Notes: generated from the sequence alone by a model not told the origin. Numbered from the stretch's first letter, positions 9,794-19,467 are shown. The stretch is 64,000 nt of DNA from Shouchella rhizosphaerae (GCF_900142675.1 NZ_FRBS01000002.1:248001-312000), one strand, 5' to 3'. A program made the numbers and translations.

Positions 9794-11464
9794 ATGAACC
9801 ATATGGAACGCAAAAAAGAACAGTTGCGCGTGGAAGTGCGCCGTGCCGTTTTACAGGCGGAACTTGCTACAGAATCAGAAGTGCCGTCTGTCCTTTTGAA
9901 AGCGCCAAAGGACAAAGCGCATGGCGACTTTGCCACGAATATCGCCATGCAGCTTGCGCGAATCGCTAAAAAGGCGCCGCGGGCTATTGCAGAAGAGCTA
10001 GTGGCCAACTTTGACCGTAAACAGGCAGGCATTGAAAAAATTGAAATCGCTGGCCCTGGCTTTATTAACTTCTTTTTGGATAATGGCTATTTGCGTGAGT
10101 TGATCCCGCAAGTCCTCACTGAAAAGGATGACTACGGCAGCAGTGACGTGGGGCAAGGCGAGAAAGTGTTAATTGAATTTGTGTCAGCCAATCCGACAGG
10201 AGACTTGCATTTAGGCCACGCCCGTGGGGCTGCAGTCGGCGACACCATCGCCAATATTATGGATAAAGCCGGCTACAAAGTGTCACGGGAGTATTACATT
10301 AATGACGCAGGCAACCAAATCGAAAACTTGGCAGCTTCTTTAAATGCCCGCTATTTACAAGCGCTCGGAGAAGACCAACCAATGCCGGAAGACGGTTACC
10401 ACGGCCAAGACATTATTGATATTGCCAAGCAGCTTGTCGACGAAGCGGGCGATCAATATCGCCAACTCGATGAAAAAGAGCGGTTAGCATTCATGCGCGA
10501 ATATGGCTTGAAAAAAGAGCTTGAAAAAATTAAACAAGATTTAAACGCATACCGCGTTGAATTCGACAAATGGTTTTCTGAGACGTCTCTTTATGAATCG
10601 GGGCAAGTCGAGCGGGGGTTGCAAGTCCTTAAAGATAAAAATGAAACATACGAAAAGGACGGGGCGACATGGCTACGCTCAACTGCTTATGGCGATGACA
10701 AAGACCGGGTGCTTGTGAAACAAGACGGCACGTATACGTACTTAACGCCAGACATTTCGTACCATCTTGATAAATTTGACCGTGGGCATGACCGTTTAAT
10801 TGATGTGCTAGGTGCCGACCATCACGGGTACATTCCAAGAATGCGGGCGGCGATTCAAGCGCTCGGTTATGATCCGGCTCGGTTTAACGTACAAATTATC
10901 CAAATGGTAAGCCTGTTCCAAGGCGGCGAAAAAGTCAAAATGAGCAAGCGCACGGGCAAAGCGGTGACGTTGCGTGAATTGATGGAAGAGGTTGGCGTTG
11001 ATGCGACACGGTATTTCTTTGCGATGCGTAGCCCAGATACTCATCTTGATTTCGATATGGACTTAGCTGTGTCAAAGTCAAATGAAAACCCGGTTTATTA
11101 CATTCAATACGCACATGCACGGGTATGCAGCATTCTTCGCCAAGGAGAAGAGCTAGGCATCCCTTATAGTGCAAACACGGATTTGTCGCCGATAGCAAGC
11201 GAAAAAGAATATGAGTTGCTAAAAGCAATTGGCGAGTTTCCTGGTGCTGTGGCAGAAGCTGCCACAAAGCAAATTCCACAGCGCATTGCTAATTATGCCT
11301 ATGATTTGGCGCAAGCGCTCCACAGTTTTTATAATGTGACGCGCGTCATTGATACAGAAAACAAGGACTTGTCTGCAGCGCGTTTGGCATTGATGAAAGC
11401 GACGCAAATGACTATTAAAAATGCGCTCGCCCTGCTAGGGGTGGAAGCGCCAGAGAAGATGTAG
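9794..11464 (+). CDS. argS: Arginyl-tRNA synthetase
   Basis: This class I aminoacyl-tRNA synthetase of 556 residues charges tRNA-Arg. The N-terminal additional domain is followed by the HIGH-type signature ([13 protein letters not shown]) near residue 130, and the KMSKS-type loop reads [12 protein letters not shown]. The C-terminal anticodon-binding region contains [15 protein letters not shown]. The start at 9794 follows AAGGAG by about 10 bases; MERKK three codons later is an alternative. The DUF456 gene begins three bases after the stop and is probably co-transcribed. Confidence 0.96.
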   Translation: MNHMERKKEQLRVEVRRAVLQAELATESEVPSVLLKAPKDKAHGDFATNIAMQLARIAKKAPRAIAEELVANFDRKQAGIEKIEIAGPGFINFFLDNGYLRELIPQVLTEKDDYGSSDVGQGEKVLIEFVSANPTGDLHLGHARGAAVGDTIANIMDKAGYKVSREYYINDAGNQIENLAASLNARYLQALGEDQPMPEDGYHGQDIIDIAKQLVDEAGDQYRQLDEKERLAFMREYGLKKELEKIKQDLNAYRVEFDKWFSETSLYESGQVERGLQVLKDKNETYEKDGATWLRSTAYGDDKDRVLVKQDGTYTYLTPDISYHLDKFDRGHDRLIDVLGADHHGYIPRMRAAIQALGYDPARFNVQIIQMVSLFQGGEKVKMSKRTGKAVTLRELMEEVGVDATRYFFAMRSPDTHLDFDMDLAVSKSNENPVYYIQYAHARVCSILRQGEELGIPYSANTDLSPIASEKEYELLKAIGEFPGAVAEAATKQIPQRIANYAYDLAQALHSFYNVTRVIDTENKDLSAARLALMKATQMTIKNALALLGVEAPEKM

Positions 11465-11466
11465 CC

Positions 11467-11943
11467 ATGGATACATTATGGTGGCTGGTGATTGCCGTTT
11501 TTTTCATTGCCAGTTTTGTTGGTTTAATCGTACCGATTATTCCCTCTGTCCTCGTGTTATGGGGCGGTTTTCTCGTCTATGTGTTTGCTTTAGAGGGCAG
11601 CTTGAGCGTTGTGTTTTGGGTAGGCATGGCAGTGCTTACTGTGTTCTTGCTTGTCGTTGACTTGCTTGCCAACATGGCGTTCGTCAAGCGGACAGGCGGT
11701 TCTAAATGGGGGGAACGGGCAGCGTTGGTCGGCGTTATTGTCGGTGCATTTGTTGTTCCGCCGTTCGGTTTGATCATCGTCCCGTTTGTGCTTGTTCTCA
11801 TAGCCGAACTCTTGCAAAAGCAGCCGTTTGAAAAGGCAGTACGAATCGCGTTCGCCTCTTTTCTCGCTTTTATAAGCGGCACGCTTGCTAAAGCGGTTGT
11901 CCAAATTGTAATGATTGCCTGGTTTTTGATTGAAGTACTCTAG
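11467..11943 (+). CDS. DUF456 integral membrane protein
   Basis: The 158-residue protein is highly hydrophobic, with about four or five membrane segments and glycine-rich stretches (VGVIVGAFVVPPFGLIIVPF). The pattern fits DUF456. It is translationally close to argS (two bases apart). Function unknown. A strong hairpin terminator follows at once. Confidence 0.78.
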   Translation: MDTLWWLVIAVFFIASFVGLIVPIIPSVLVLWGGFLVYVFALEGSLSVVFWVGMAVLTVFLLVVDLLANMAFVKRTGGSKWGERAALVGVIVGAFVVPPFGLIIVPFVLVLIAELLQKQPFEKAVRIAFASFLAFISGTLAKAVVQIVMIAWFLIEVL

Positions 11944-11956
11944 CAGCTGGGCCAAA

Positions 11957-12001
11957 AGAAAGAGTGGCAACCACCTTGTATGGTGGTTGCCACTCTTTTT
12001 C
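11957..12001. terminator. Strong terminator after the DUF456 gene
   Basis: The arms AAAGAGTGGCAACCACC and TGGTGGTTGCCACTCTTT form a long nearly perfect stem with a short loop, followed by T residues. It can serve the plus-strand gene and the converging cardiolipin-synthase gene. Confidence 0.93.
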
Positions 12002-12055
12002 GATTATGGTTGGCTCGTTTTATCCTAGGGCGTACGTTACTGTTCAAACGTGCGG

Positions 12056-13252
12056 TCACAGCAATGGTGAAAGGGGGGCTGCGGTAACTTCTTTCACACG
12101 GTCAAGGAGTGGGCGCTTCTGGAGCTGTTCGATTGTCACAGTCATGGAAGCGTGCATATCAGCATGGAGCACAGCGAGAACTGTTTCAATAAATGTCTGG
12201 TCATGGGTTAAGCATGACATTTCATCGTTTAGATGAAAACTGCGTTTATCGATATTCGGCGTCCCCACTAAACATGTAGATTGATCGGCTACTACCGCTT
12301 TAACATGATAAAATCCTCGATAATAGTGGTAGACAAGCACACCTGCCTGTAGCGCTTCAATTACATAAGGAGTGGCCCCATGCTTAACAAGGGGATGATC
12401 TGCTTTTTCAGGGAGGATTAAGGAAACGAAGACGCCTCTTTGCGCCACGTCAATGATGGCATCCATTACGGCTCGTGTCGGGATAAAATAAGGGCTGCCG
12501 ATGATTAAGCTGTTTTTAGCGCTACGAATAAGCTTAAGCAGTGTTTGTTCAAACTCCGTCCCTTGTGTGCTTATAAACTGCAATGTTTGGCTACCCGCTT
12601 GTAAGACTGGGAAAAACGATCTTCGTTCAATATGTTTGCCAGTCGCCGCTTCAAAGTCAGCCAAAAATTGTGTTTGAATGGCACGGCTGCCTTCACCCGT
12701 TATACGGACATGAAAATCGCGCCAAAAGCCAAAAAAGGGATTGCGCCCTAAATATTCATCGCCGACGTTATAGCCGCCTAAGTAGCTTGTATGACCGTCG
12801 ATGATAGCAAGCTTGCGGTGGTTGCGGCGGTTCCAGGAAAAGAAAAACCACGGGCCGCGCACTTTCGCTGCCATTTCCACATCAACGCCGGCAGCCCGTA
12901 ATTGCTTTTTTGTCCCACGTTGGAGCTTGCAGCCAAATTGGTCAATGAGTAAGCGTACGTCTACCCCTGTTTCTGCTTTAGCGATCAGTTCATCTACCAT
13001 TCGTTTTCCGATATAATCATCGCGAAAAATATAAAACTGAATATGAATGTGTTTATTTGCCTTGCGGATGTCTTCAAGAAGCCTATCGATAAAGTCTTCA
13101 CCATTTGTGATCAATTCAATCTTGCTTGCAAGAGGGCCTGTTGAAGTGGCTTGCGATTTTTTCCGAAGTGCTCTGAGGCCCAGTTTGTAATCGAAATAAA
13201 GCCAAACGCCAATCACAACCACTAAGGCGAGAATCGTAATGAGGATATTCAT
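12056..13252 (-). CDS. ywjE: Cardiolipin synthase-like phospholipase D family protein
   Basis: The 398-residue membrane-anchored protein has an N-terminal hydrophobic segment (residues 3-22) and two HKD motifs, HRKLAIID in the first half and HVKAVVAD in the second. Both keep the HxKxxxxD residues, so the enzyme should be active. It likely joins phosphatidylglycerol molecules to cardiolipin. It is shorter than the main bacterial cardiolipin synthases, having one membrane segment, and matches the minor YwjE type by position next to fadF. AGGAGG precedes the ATG. It is divergent from the fadF operon. Confidence 0.87.
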   Translation of the reverse strand: MNILITILALVVVIGVWLYFDYKLGLRALRKKSQATSTGPLASKIELITNGEDFIDRLLEDIRKANKHIHIQFYIFRDDYIGKRMVDELIAKAETGVDVRLLIDQFGCKLQRGTKKQLRAAGVDVEMAAKVRGPWFFFSWNRRNHRKLAIIDGHTSYLGGYNVGDEYLGRNPFFGFWRDFHVRITGEGSRAIQTQFLADFEAATGKHIERRSFFPVLQAGSQTLQFISTQGTEFEQTLLKLIRSAKNSLIIGSPYFIPTRAVMDAIIDVAQRGVFVSLILPEKADHPLVKHGATPYVIEALQAGVLVYHYYRGFYHVKAVVADQSTCLVGTPNIDKRSFHLNDEMSCLTHDQTFIETVLAVLHADMHASMTVTIEQLQKRPLLDRVKEVTAAPLSPLL

Positions 13253-13330
13253 AAAAGACCTCCTGGCAACAAGTATTGTCTATAGCTTTTCCTGAATTAG
13301 GGTGGTCATGCAAAAGAAAAAAAGTTCATC

Positions 13331-13366
13331 TGACTGAATGCTCATTCATAAAGATTGTGTTATACT
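13331..13366 (+). promoter_or_regulatory. fadF operon promoter with FadR-like operator
   Basis: TGACTGAATGCTCATTCA at 13331-13348 matches 16 of 18 positions of the B. subtilis FadR consensus as I recall it (TGAATGAMTANTCATTCA). Twelve bases later comes an extended -10 element, TGT then TATACT (13361-13366). The operator occupies the -35 region, so binding would block polymerase. No good -35 hexamer is seen. Confidence 0.7.
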
Positions 13367-13438
13367 ACGCTTAAGAATAGGCGGTAAAGTCGTTTTCCGC
13401 ACAATAGCTTAAATAGAATATACAAAGGAGGGGTCTTT

Positions 13439-15520
13439 ATGGGCGGTATTAGTACGGGATTGCTTGTAGCAAATTGGATATTGTTCATTTTTGTAACCGG
13501 TTACGCCGTTTATTTGTTTGCTTCCCTTGTTGTCACGCGTATTCGTTTTATACAGCTTGGCCAAAAAGCAGAGTTTGATAAAACGATGAAGGAACGGCTT
13601 AAGGCCGTTTGGATCAACGCATTTGGGCATAAGAAGCTTATGAAAGACAAAAAAAGCGGCATCATCCATTTCATGTTCTTTTATGGTTTTTTGCTCGTGC
13701 AAATCGGAGCGATTGATCTGATTTGGAAAGGGTTAAACCCTGGCAGCCATTTGCCTTTTGGCGCTCTTTACCCGTATTTCACTCTGTTTCAGGAAATCAT
13801 CGTTGCGATGATTTTAGTAGCGGTTGTTTGGGCTTTTTACAGGCGCTACATGGAAAAGCTCGTCCGTTTAAAACGAGGTTGGAAGGCAGGGCTCGTCCTT
13901 ATATTTATTGGCGGCTTAATGGTATCAAAGACGCTGGCAAAAGGGTTTGAAATCGTGTGGCACGGAAAAAGCTTGACAGCGTTTGAGCCCCTTGCTTCAG
14001 CAGTAGCGTTCTTGGCTAGCTGGCTTCCTACTGGCGCGGCTGCTAGTTTATTTTTCATATGTTGGTGGGCCCATCTGTTGTTTTTATTAAGCTTTCTTGT
14101 TTATGTGCCACAATCGAAGCACGCCCATTTAATTGCAGGACCGGCCAATGTCTTTTTAGGGCGCACACACAAAGTCGGGCGCCTTGCGAAAATAGATTTT
14201 GAACAGGAGGACGCCGAAGAATTTGGCGTTGGCAAAATTGAAGATTTTAACCAAAAGCAGTTGCTTGATTTGTACGCTTGTGTGGAATGCGGGCGCTGCA
14301 CCAATATGTGCCCTGCGACAGGCACTGGGAAGATGCTGTCGCCGATGGACTTGTTGTTGCGCATGCGTGACCATTTAACCGAAAAAGGGGCGGCGATCAC
14401 ATCAAGGACGCCGTGGATGCCTGCGTATGCTTTTGCCAATACTCGTGCAAATACGCTGGCAACTGAAAGCGCTCAAGAAGCCGCAGCAGGTTACGATGTG
14501 CGTCTAATTGGTGATGTCATTACTGAAGAAGAGATTTGGGCGTGCACGACATGCCGGAATTGTGAAGACCAATGTCCAGTCATGAATGAACACGTTGACA
14601 AAATTATCGACTTGCGCCGTTATCTTGTGCTCACAGAAGGAAAAATGGACCCTGAAGCACAGCGAGCGATGCAAAATATTGAACGCCAAGGAAATCCGTG
14701 GGGCATTAGTCGAAAAGAACGGGAAAACTGGCGTGATGGCCGTGAGGATATTGAAGTGCCGACCGTAAAGGAATTAAGCAAAAAAGGGGAGACGTTTGAG
14801 TATCTGTTCTTTGCTGGTTCAATGGGTGCCTATGACAACCGCAGCCAGAAAATTGCCCAGTCTTTTGCAAAACTTTTAAATGTAGCCGGTGTTTCTTTTG
14901 CAATCATTGGCAATAAGGAGAAAAATTCAGGCGATACACCGAGGCGCCTTGGGAACGAGTTTTTGTTCCAAGAACTTGCAAGCGCTAACATTGAACTGTT
15001 TAAAAAACATGATGTCAAAAAAATCGTAACGATTGATCCTCACGCATACAATACATTCAAGAATGAATACCCAGAATTCGGCTTGGATGGTGTCGAAATT
15101 TATCATCATACCGAACTTCTTGCCAAATTGTTGCAGGAAAATAAATTGACGCCGACGAAAGAAGTGAATGAAACCGTTGTCTTTCACGATTCGTGTTATT
15201 TAGGACGTTACAACGATATCTACGATCCGCCACGGGAAATTCTAAAACAAATTCCTGGCGTACGTATTGTTGAAATGGAACGCAACCGTGAGTCAGGCAT
15301 GTGTTGCGGCGCTGGCGGAGGGATGATGTGGATGGAAGAAGACAAAGGACAACGGGTAAATGTCGCTCGTACAGAGCAAGCGCTTGCTGTTGCTCCGTCT
15401 GTCATTGGCAGCGCCTGTCCATATTGTTTGACGATGCTTAGCGACGGCACAAAGTCCCTTGAAAAAGAAGACCAAGTGCTCACACTTGATGTGGCAGAAT
15501 TATTGGAGCGGGCTATTTAA
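13439..15520 (+). CDS. fadF: Iron-sulfur oxidoreductase of fatty-acid degradation
   Basis: The 693-residue protein probably passes electrons from acyl-CoA dehydrogenase and electron-transfer flavoprotein to the membrane. Five to six N-terminal membrane segments (to about residue 225) are followed by two ferredoxin-like clusters, CVECGRCTNMCP starting at residue 281 and CTTCRNCEDQCP starting at 369. The C-terminal half has two CCG-type heterodisulfide-reductase domains, marked by HDSCYLGRYN, GMCCGAGGG and SACPYCLTM. AAAGGAGGGG precedes the ATG. It is the first gene of an operon with mmgABC behind a FadR-like operator. Confidence 0.92.
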   Translation: MGGISTGLLVANWILFIFVTGYAVYLFASLVVTRIRFIQLGQKAEFDKTMKERLKAVWINAFGHKKLMKDKKSGIIHFMFFYGFLLVQIGAIDLIWKGLNPGSHLPFGALYPYFTLFQEIIVAMILVAVVWAFYRRYMEKLVRLKRGWKAGLVLIFIGGLMVSKTLAKGFEIVWHGKSLTAFEPLASAVAFLASWLPTGAAASLFFICWWAHLLFLLSFLVYVPQSKHAHLIAGPANVFLGRTHKVGRLAKIDFEQEDAEEFGVGKIEDFNQKQLLDLYACVECGRCTNMCPATGTGKMLSPMDLLLRMRDHLTEKGAAITSRTPWMPAYAFANTRANTLATESAQEAAAGYDVRLIGDVITEEEIWACTTCRNCEDQCPVMNEHVDKIIDLRRYLVLTEGKMDPEAQRAMQNIERQGNPWGISRKERENWRDGREDIEVPTVKELSKKGETFEYLFFAGSMGAYDNRSQKIAQSFAKLLNVAGVSFAIIGNKEKNSGDTPRRLGNEFLFQELASANIELFKKHDVKKIVTIDPHAYNTFKNEYPEFGLDGVEIYHHTELLAKLLQENKLTPTKEVNETVVFHDSCYLGRYNDIYDPPREILKQIPGVRIVEMERNRESGMCCGAGGGMMWMEEDKGQRVNVARTEQALAVAPSVIGSACPYCLTMLSDGTKSLEKEDQVLTLDVAELLERAI

Positions 15521-15571
15521 GGATAAAAACGAACAAGAGGAGCGAAAGCAAATCTTGTTCAAAAATAAAAA

Positions 15572-15589
15572 TGAGCGAGCGTTCGCTCA
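15572..15589. promoter_or_regulatory. 18-bp palindromic operator candidate before mmgA
   Basis: TGAGCGAGCGTTCGCTCA is a near-perfect palindrome (eight of nine positions per arm) directly before the mmgA ribosome site. It shares the TGA..GA / TC..TCA ends and the 18-bp length with FadR-type sites, but its core is different. It may bind the TetR regulator encoded at the end of this operon. This is an inference. Confidence 0.5.
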
Positions 15590-15603
15590 GGAGGGTGAGC
15601 AAC

Positions 15604-16788
15604 ATGAAAACAGCTATTGTCAGTGGAGCGAGGACGCCAATTGGAAAAATGGGAGGCGTGCTTTCACCATTAAAAGCCGCCGAACTTGGTGGCATTGTGT
15701 TAGAAGAGGCATTGAAACGGGCGCAAGTGAATGCAGAAACAGTCGATGAAGTCATTATGGGGCAAGTGTTGCAAGCAGGGGCTGGCCAGCTTCCATCGAG
15801 GCAAGCAGCACATGCGGCCGGCATTCCATGGCGTGCAAAAACCGAAACGATCAACAAAGTATGTGCTTCTGGCATGAGGGCGGTAACCCTTGGCGACTTG
15901 TCTATTCGCGCAGGCGAAGCGAGCACAGTTCTCGCTGGTGGAATGGAGTCGATGTCGAATGCTCCTTATTATATGAAGAAAGCACGATTTGGGGCACGAA
16001 TGGGCGATACGACGTTGCTTGATGGAATGATTTATGATGGGCTGACCTGTTCGTTTAACGATGTGCATATGGGCGTGTATGGGAATAGGACGGCAAACGA
16101 ACTAAGCATTAGCCGCGAGGAACAGGATCGCTGGGCTGCTAGGAGTCAAGAACGTGCTGTTGCAGCAATTGAAAGCGGTATCATTAATGAAGAGATTGTT
16201 TCCGTTTCGGTAAAAGGCAGAAAAGGGGACACCGTTCTCATTAGTCAAGACGAGGCGCCGCGCAAAGGAACGACCGTTGATAGCCTTGCTCAACTTAAGC
16301 CGGTTTTTGGGAAAGAGGGAACGATTACGGCAGGCAATGCCCCAGGCGTCAATGACGGTGCCTGTGCATTGCTATTAATGGAAGCTGCACAAGCAGAGAA
16401 ACAAGGCAAGCCCATTTTGGCAACGATTGAAGCCCATCACCGCCTTGCCGTCGAACCATGGGACTTTCCGAAAACACCAGGCCTTGTTATAAGCGAATTA
16501 TTGGAGAAAACAAAGTTAACTGTTGCGGATATAAGCCGGTTCGAAATCAATGAGGCGTTTGCAGCAGTGGCTTTAGCAAGCAACCAAATAGCTGGATTAG
16601 ATGAAGAGAAAGTCAATGTCAACGGAGGCGCGGTTGCTTATGGGCACCCAATTGGCGCAAGTGGCGCTCGAATCTTGCTAACGCTTGCTTATGAATTGAA
16701 GCGCAGCGGGGGCGGTTATGGGATAGCTTCGATTTGCAGCGGCGGTGGCCAAGGCGATGCCGTATTGTTACATGTGAAAGGGGAATGA
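15604..16788 (+). CDS. mmgA: Acetyl-CoA acetyltransferase (thiolase)
   Basis: The 394-residue thiolase performs the last step of beta-oxidation or the condensation of two acetyl-CoA. The active Cys lies in NKVCASGMRAV; the GHPIGASGA His motif and the C-terminal CSGGGQGDA Cys motif are intact. I chose the ATG at 15604, which follows AGGAGG by 9 bases; the open frame extends 11 codons upstream across the palindromic site. It lies between fadF and mmgB and overlaps the next reading frame region. Confidence 0.94.
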   Translation: MKTAIVSGARTPIGKMGGVLSPLKAAELGGIVLEEALKRAQVNAETVDEVIMGQVLQAGAGQLPSRQAAHAAGIPWRAKTETINKVCASGMRAVTLGDLSIRAGEASTVLAGGMESMSNAPYYMKKARFGARMGDTTLLDGMIYDGLTCSFNDVHMGVYGNRTANELSISREEQDRWAARSQERAVAAIESGIINEEIVSVSVKGRKGDTVLISQDEAPRKGTTVDSLAQLKPVFGKEGTITAGNAPGVNDGACALLLMEAAQAEKQGKPILATIEAHHRLAVEPWDFPKTPGLVISELLEKTKLTVADISRFEINEAFAAVALASNQIAGLDEEKVNVNGGAVAYGHPIGASGARILLTLAYELKRSGGGYGIASICSGGGQGDAVLLHVKGE

Positions 16789-16790
16789 GC

Positions 16791-17636
16791 ATGAAAACGT
16801 TGATGGTCATTGGCGCCGGGCAAATGGGAGCGGGTATTGCCGAAGTGTTTGCTGCCAAAGGGTTTAACGTGCTCCTGCATGACCGGGAGCTTGAGCTGGC
16901 TGAAAAAGGGAAAGCTGGGATCAAGCAAAGGCTCGAACGTTTAGTAGCAAAGGGATATACCGAAGAGCAAGATGTACAACAGACACTGACGCGAATCAAA
17001 CCAATGGCCGATATTGCTGCATGTGCCGATGCTGAGTTGGTCATTGAAGCAGCAACGGAAAACATGGAAACGAAAAAACACCTATTTAAACGTGCAGACG
17101 CTCATGCCCGAGAAGGGGCAATTCTTGCCAGCAATACTTCTTCATTATCGATCACTGAATTGGCAAGCGTTACGAAAAGACCGGAGCATGTTATTGGTAT
17201 GCATTTTATGAATCCAGTGCCGCGCATGAGGCTAGTAGAAATTATCCGCGGCTTGCAAACATCAGACGCCGTCTATCAACAAGTGCTGGAGCTGACAGAG
17301 GCATTAGAGAAAGTCGCTGTCACGTCGCAAGATTATCCAGGGTTTATTGCAAACCGGATTTTAATGCCGATGATTAACGAAGCGATATACACCCTTTATG
17401 AAGGCGTTGCTTCTGCAGAAGACATTGATACCGTGATGAAGCTTGGCATGAACCATCCAATGGGCCCGCTTACACTTGCTGATTTTATTGGCCTTGACAC
17501 ATGTTTGGCGATTATGGAAGTACTCCACCAAGGCTTCGGCGACAGCAAATACCGGCCTTGTCCATTGTTGCGTCAATATGTGCAAGCAGGCTGGCTAGGT
17601 AGAAAAACGAAAAGGGGGTTTTTCGTGTATGAATAG
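16791..17636 (+). CDS. mmgB: 3-hydroxybutyryl-CoA dehydrogenase
   Basis: The enzyme oxidises 3-hydroxyacyl-CoA with NAD. The N-terminal Rossmann loop GAGQMGAG is at residues 8-15, and SNTSSLSIT and GMHFMNPVPRM follow; the C-terminal domain contains NRILMPMINEA. The product has 281 residues. I prefer the ATG at 16791, seven bases after AAAGGGG, over the ATG at 16785, which overlaps the mmgA stop and would sit too close to the ribosome site. The stop overlaps the mmgC start by a few bases, indicating coupled translation. Confidence 0.93.
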   Translation: MKTLMVIGAGQMGAGIAEVFAAKGFNVLLHDRELELAEKGKAGIKQRLERLVAKGYTEEQDVQQTLTRIKPMADIAACADAELVIEAATENMETKKHLFKRADAHAREGAILASNTSSLSITELASVTKRPEHVIGMHFMNPVPRMRLVEIIRGLQTSDAVYQQVLELTEALEKVAVTSQDYPGFIANRILMPMINEAIYTLYEGVASAEDIDTVMKLGMNHPMGPLTLADFIGLDTCLAIMEVLHQGFGDSKYRPCPLLRQYVQAGWLGRKTKRGFFVYE

Positions 17637-18771
17637 CCTTCTATTCTCGGAAGAGCAGCAAATGATGCAGAAAATGGTACGTGAATTCTCCAATGACGTC
17701 ATTGCCCCCGTTGTCGAAGAAATGGAAGAGTCACAATTGTTTCCACGGGATGTACTCAAGCAAATGGGGGAGCTTGGGCTAATGGGTGTTCCTGTGCCTG
17801 AGGAGTTTGGTGGCACGGGGATGGACTTTGTTTCTTATATTATAGCCGTACATGAAGTATCTAAAGTTAGTGCAGCAATTGGCTTAATTATGAGCGTCCA
17901 CACATCCGTAGGGACGATGCCGATCGTAGCGTATGGGACAGAAACACAAAAAAAGGCATATGTTCCGAAGCTTGCTACAGCAGAAGCGATTGGTGCTTTT
18001 TGTTTGACTGAACCAAATGCAGGTAGTGATGCGAGGGCGCTGCAAACTCGTGCAGTCAAAAAAGGCGAAGGATATGTGCTTAATGGTTCGAAAGTATTTA
18101 TTACAAATGGCGGTGAAGCAGACACATACCTTGTCTTTGCTGTCACCGATGCTGACAAGGGGGCTAAAGGCATTTCTTGTTTTATCGTTGAGGCTGGCAC
18201 CCCAGGCTTAATTGTCGGCAAAAAAGAACGGAAGCTCGGCTTGGCAGGTTCGACAACGACTGAAATCATTTTTGAAGATTGCGAAGTTCCACAAACGCAA
18301 ATGCTTGGCGAAGAGGGGCAAGGGCTAAAAATTGCCTTGAGCAACTTAAATGCAGGGCGAATCGGCATTGCCGCCCAAGCGCTTGGCATCGCTGAGGCGG
18401 CCCTTGAGGCGGCTTGCACGTATGCCAATGAACGAAAGCAATTTGGCAAAAAGCTCCTTAACCATCAAGGCTTGGCGTTTAAATTGGCGGATATGGCTAC
18501 AGAAACAGAGGCGGCAAAGCAATTAACCTATGCAGCGGCTCGACTTAAAGAGGCAGGAACGCCATGCGCGAAAGAAGCGTCAATGGCAAAGCTATTTGCT
18601 TCGCGGACGGCTATGGATGTAGCGACAAAGTCGGTTCAAGTCTTTGGTGGCTACGGGTATATGAAGGAGTATCCAGTAGAACGTTATTTTCGAGATGCAA
18701 AGGCGTGTGAAATTTACGAAGGAACAAGCGAAATCCAGCAAATGGTTATAGCTAGGCAATTCGAAAAGTAG
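17629..18771 (+). CDS. mmgC: Acyl-CoA dehydrogenase
   Basis: The 380-residue FAD enzyme introduces the first double bond into acyl-CoA. CLTEPNAGSDA and FITNGGEADTYLVFA are the FAD and substrate signatures. The catalytic Glu lies in YEGTSEIQ near the C-terminus, and RFRDAK-type residues (YFRDAKACEIYEG) are present. The ATG overlaps the end of mmgB by eight bases. The sequence is close to MmgC of B. subtilis as I recall it, notably the VHTSVGT stretch. Confidence 0.94.
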   Translation: MNSLLFSEEQQMMQKMVREFSNDVIAPVVEEMEESQLFPRDVLKQMGELGLMGVPVPEEFGGTGMDFVSYIIAVHEVSKVSAAIGLIMSVHTSVGTMPIVAYGTETQKKAYVPKLATAEAIGAFCLTEPNAGSDARALQTRAVKKGEGYVLNGSKVFITNGGEADTYLVFAVTDADKGAKGISCFIVEAGTPGLIVGKKERKLGLAGSTTTEIIFEDCEVPQTQMLGEEGQGLKIALSNLNAGRIGIAAQALGIAEAALEAACTYANERKQFGKKLLNHQGLAFKLADMATETEAAKQLTYAAARLKEAGTPCAKEASMAKLFASRTAMDVATKSVQVFGGYGYMKEYPVERYFRDAKACEIYEGTSEIQQMVIARQFEK

Positions 18772-18817
18772 CCTAGTTCTCAGGAAGGGCAGATGGTATG
18801 ATAGGAGGAAGACGAGT

Positions 18818-18838
18818 ATGCACCGGGGAGTAGGTTAA
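18818..18838 (+). CDS. Six-codon leader mini-ORF before the TetR gene
   Basis: The best ribosome site here (AGGAGG at 18803-18808) is placed for an ATG at 18818 encoding MHRGVG and then TAA. The stop lies two bases before the TetR start. It could couple or limit TetR translation. It is too short to judge coding by composition. Confidence 0.3.
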   Translation: MHRGVG

Positions 18839-18840
18839 AT

Positions 18841-19467
18841 ATGTCGAAAAAATTTGTGCCATCAATGGTAAAAGACCAGCAGTTAATTAAAAAAAGACGC
18901 GAACAAATTATTAAAGGCGCTGTCCGTCTCTTTATCGCAAAAGGGTTTCATCGGACAACGACAAGGGAAATTGCCAAGGAATCGGGCTTTAGCATCGGCA
19001 CGTTGTATGAATACATTGGAACGAAGGAAGATGTTCTTTACCTTGTGTGTGATGCCATTTATGATGAAGTGACAGAACGTGTCCGCACGCAACTTCATAC
19101 AACTGGAACGGCGCTAGAACGTTTAATTACGGCAATCCGCGCTTATTTTGCTGTCGTTGATGACATGCAAGAAGAAGTGCTTGTGATGTATCAAGAAACA
19201 AAGTCGTTGCCAAAAGAAACATTGCCTTACGTCCTAAAAAAAGAGCTAGAAATGGTTGAAATCATGACGGAGCTCATAGCTGAATGCGTAAGTGAAGGCG
19301 AACTTGACATTTCCGAAAATGAAAGCCGCCAACTTTCCCATAACATTTTAGTAATGGGGCAGATGTGGACGTTCAGGCGCTGGGCTGTGCAAAAAAGTCA
19401 AACGATCGAAGCCTATACAAATCAGCAAATTAAGCAACTGCTCGGCGCTTATCTCGTTAAGCGGTAG
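18841..19467 (+). CDS. TetR family transcriptional regulator
   Basis: The 208-residue protein has an N-terminal TetR helix-turn-helix (about residues 22-68, including TTREIAKESGFSIGTLYEYIGTK without the full string here) and a ligand domain. It is not the B. subtilis FadR sequence as I recall it, but its place at the end of the fadF-mmgABC operon suggests control of acyl-CoA use. Its own ribosome site (GGGGAG, 10 bases upstream) is weaker than that of the preceding mini-ORF. Candidate targets are the palindromes at 13331 and 15572. Confidence 0.85.
   Translation: MSKKFVPSMVKDQQLIKKRREQIIKGAVRLFIAKGFHRTTTREIAKESGFSIGTLYEYIGTKEDVLYLVCDAIYDEVTERVRTQLHTTGTALERLITAIRAYFAVVDDMQEEVLVMYQETKSLPKETLPYVLKKELEMVEIMTELIAECVSEGELDISENESRQLSHNILVMGQMWTFRRWAVQKSQTIEAYTNQQIKQLLGAYLVKR

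Noticed and set aside
17835-18449. A 204-codon minus-strand open frame opposite mmgC
   Set aside because: Antisense to an intact conserved enzyme gene; no start signal.
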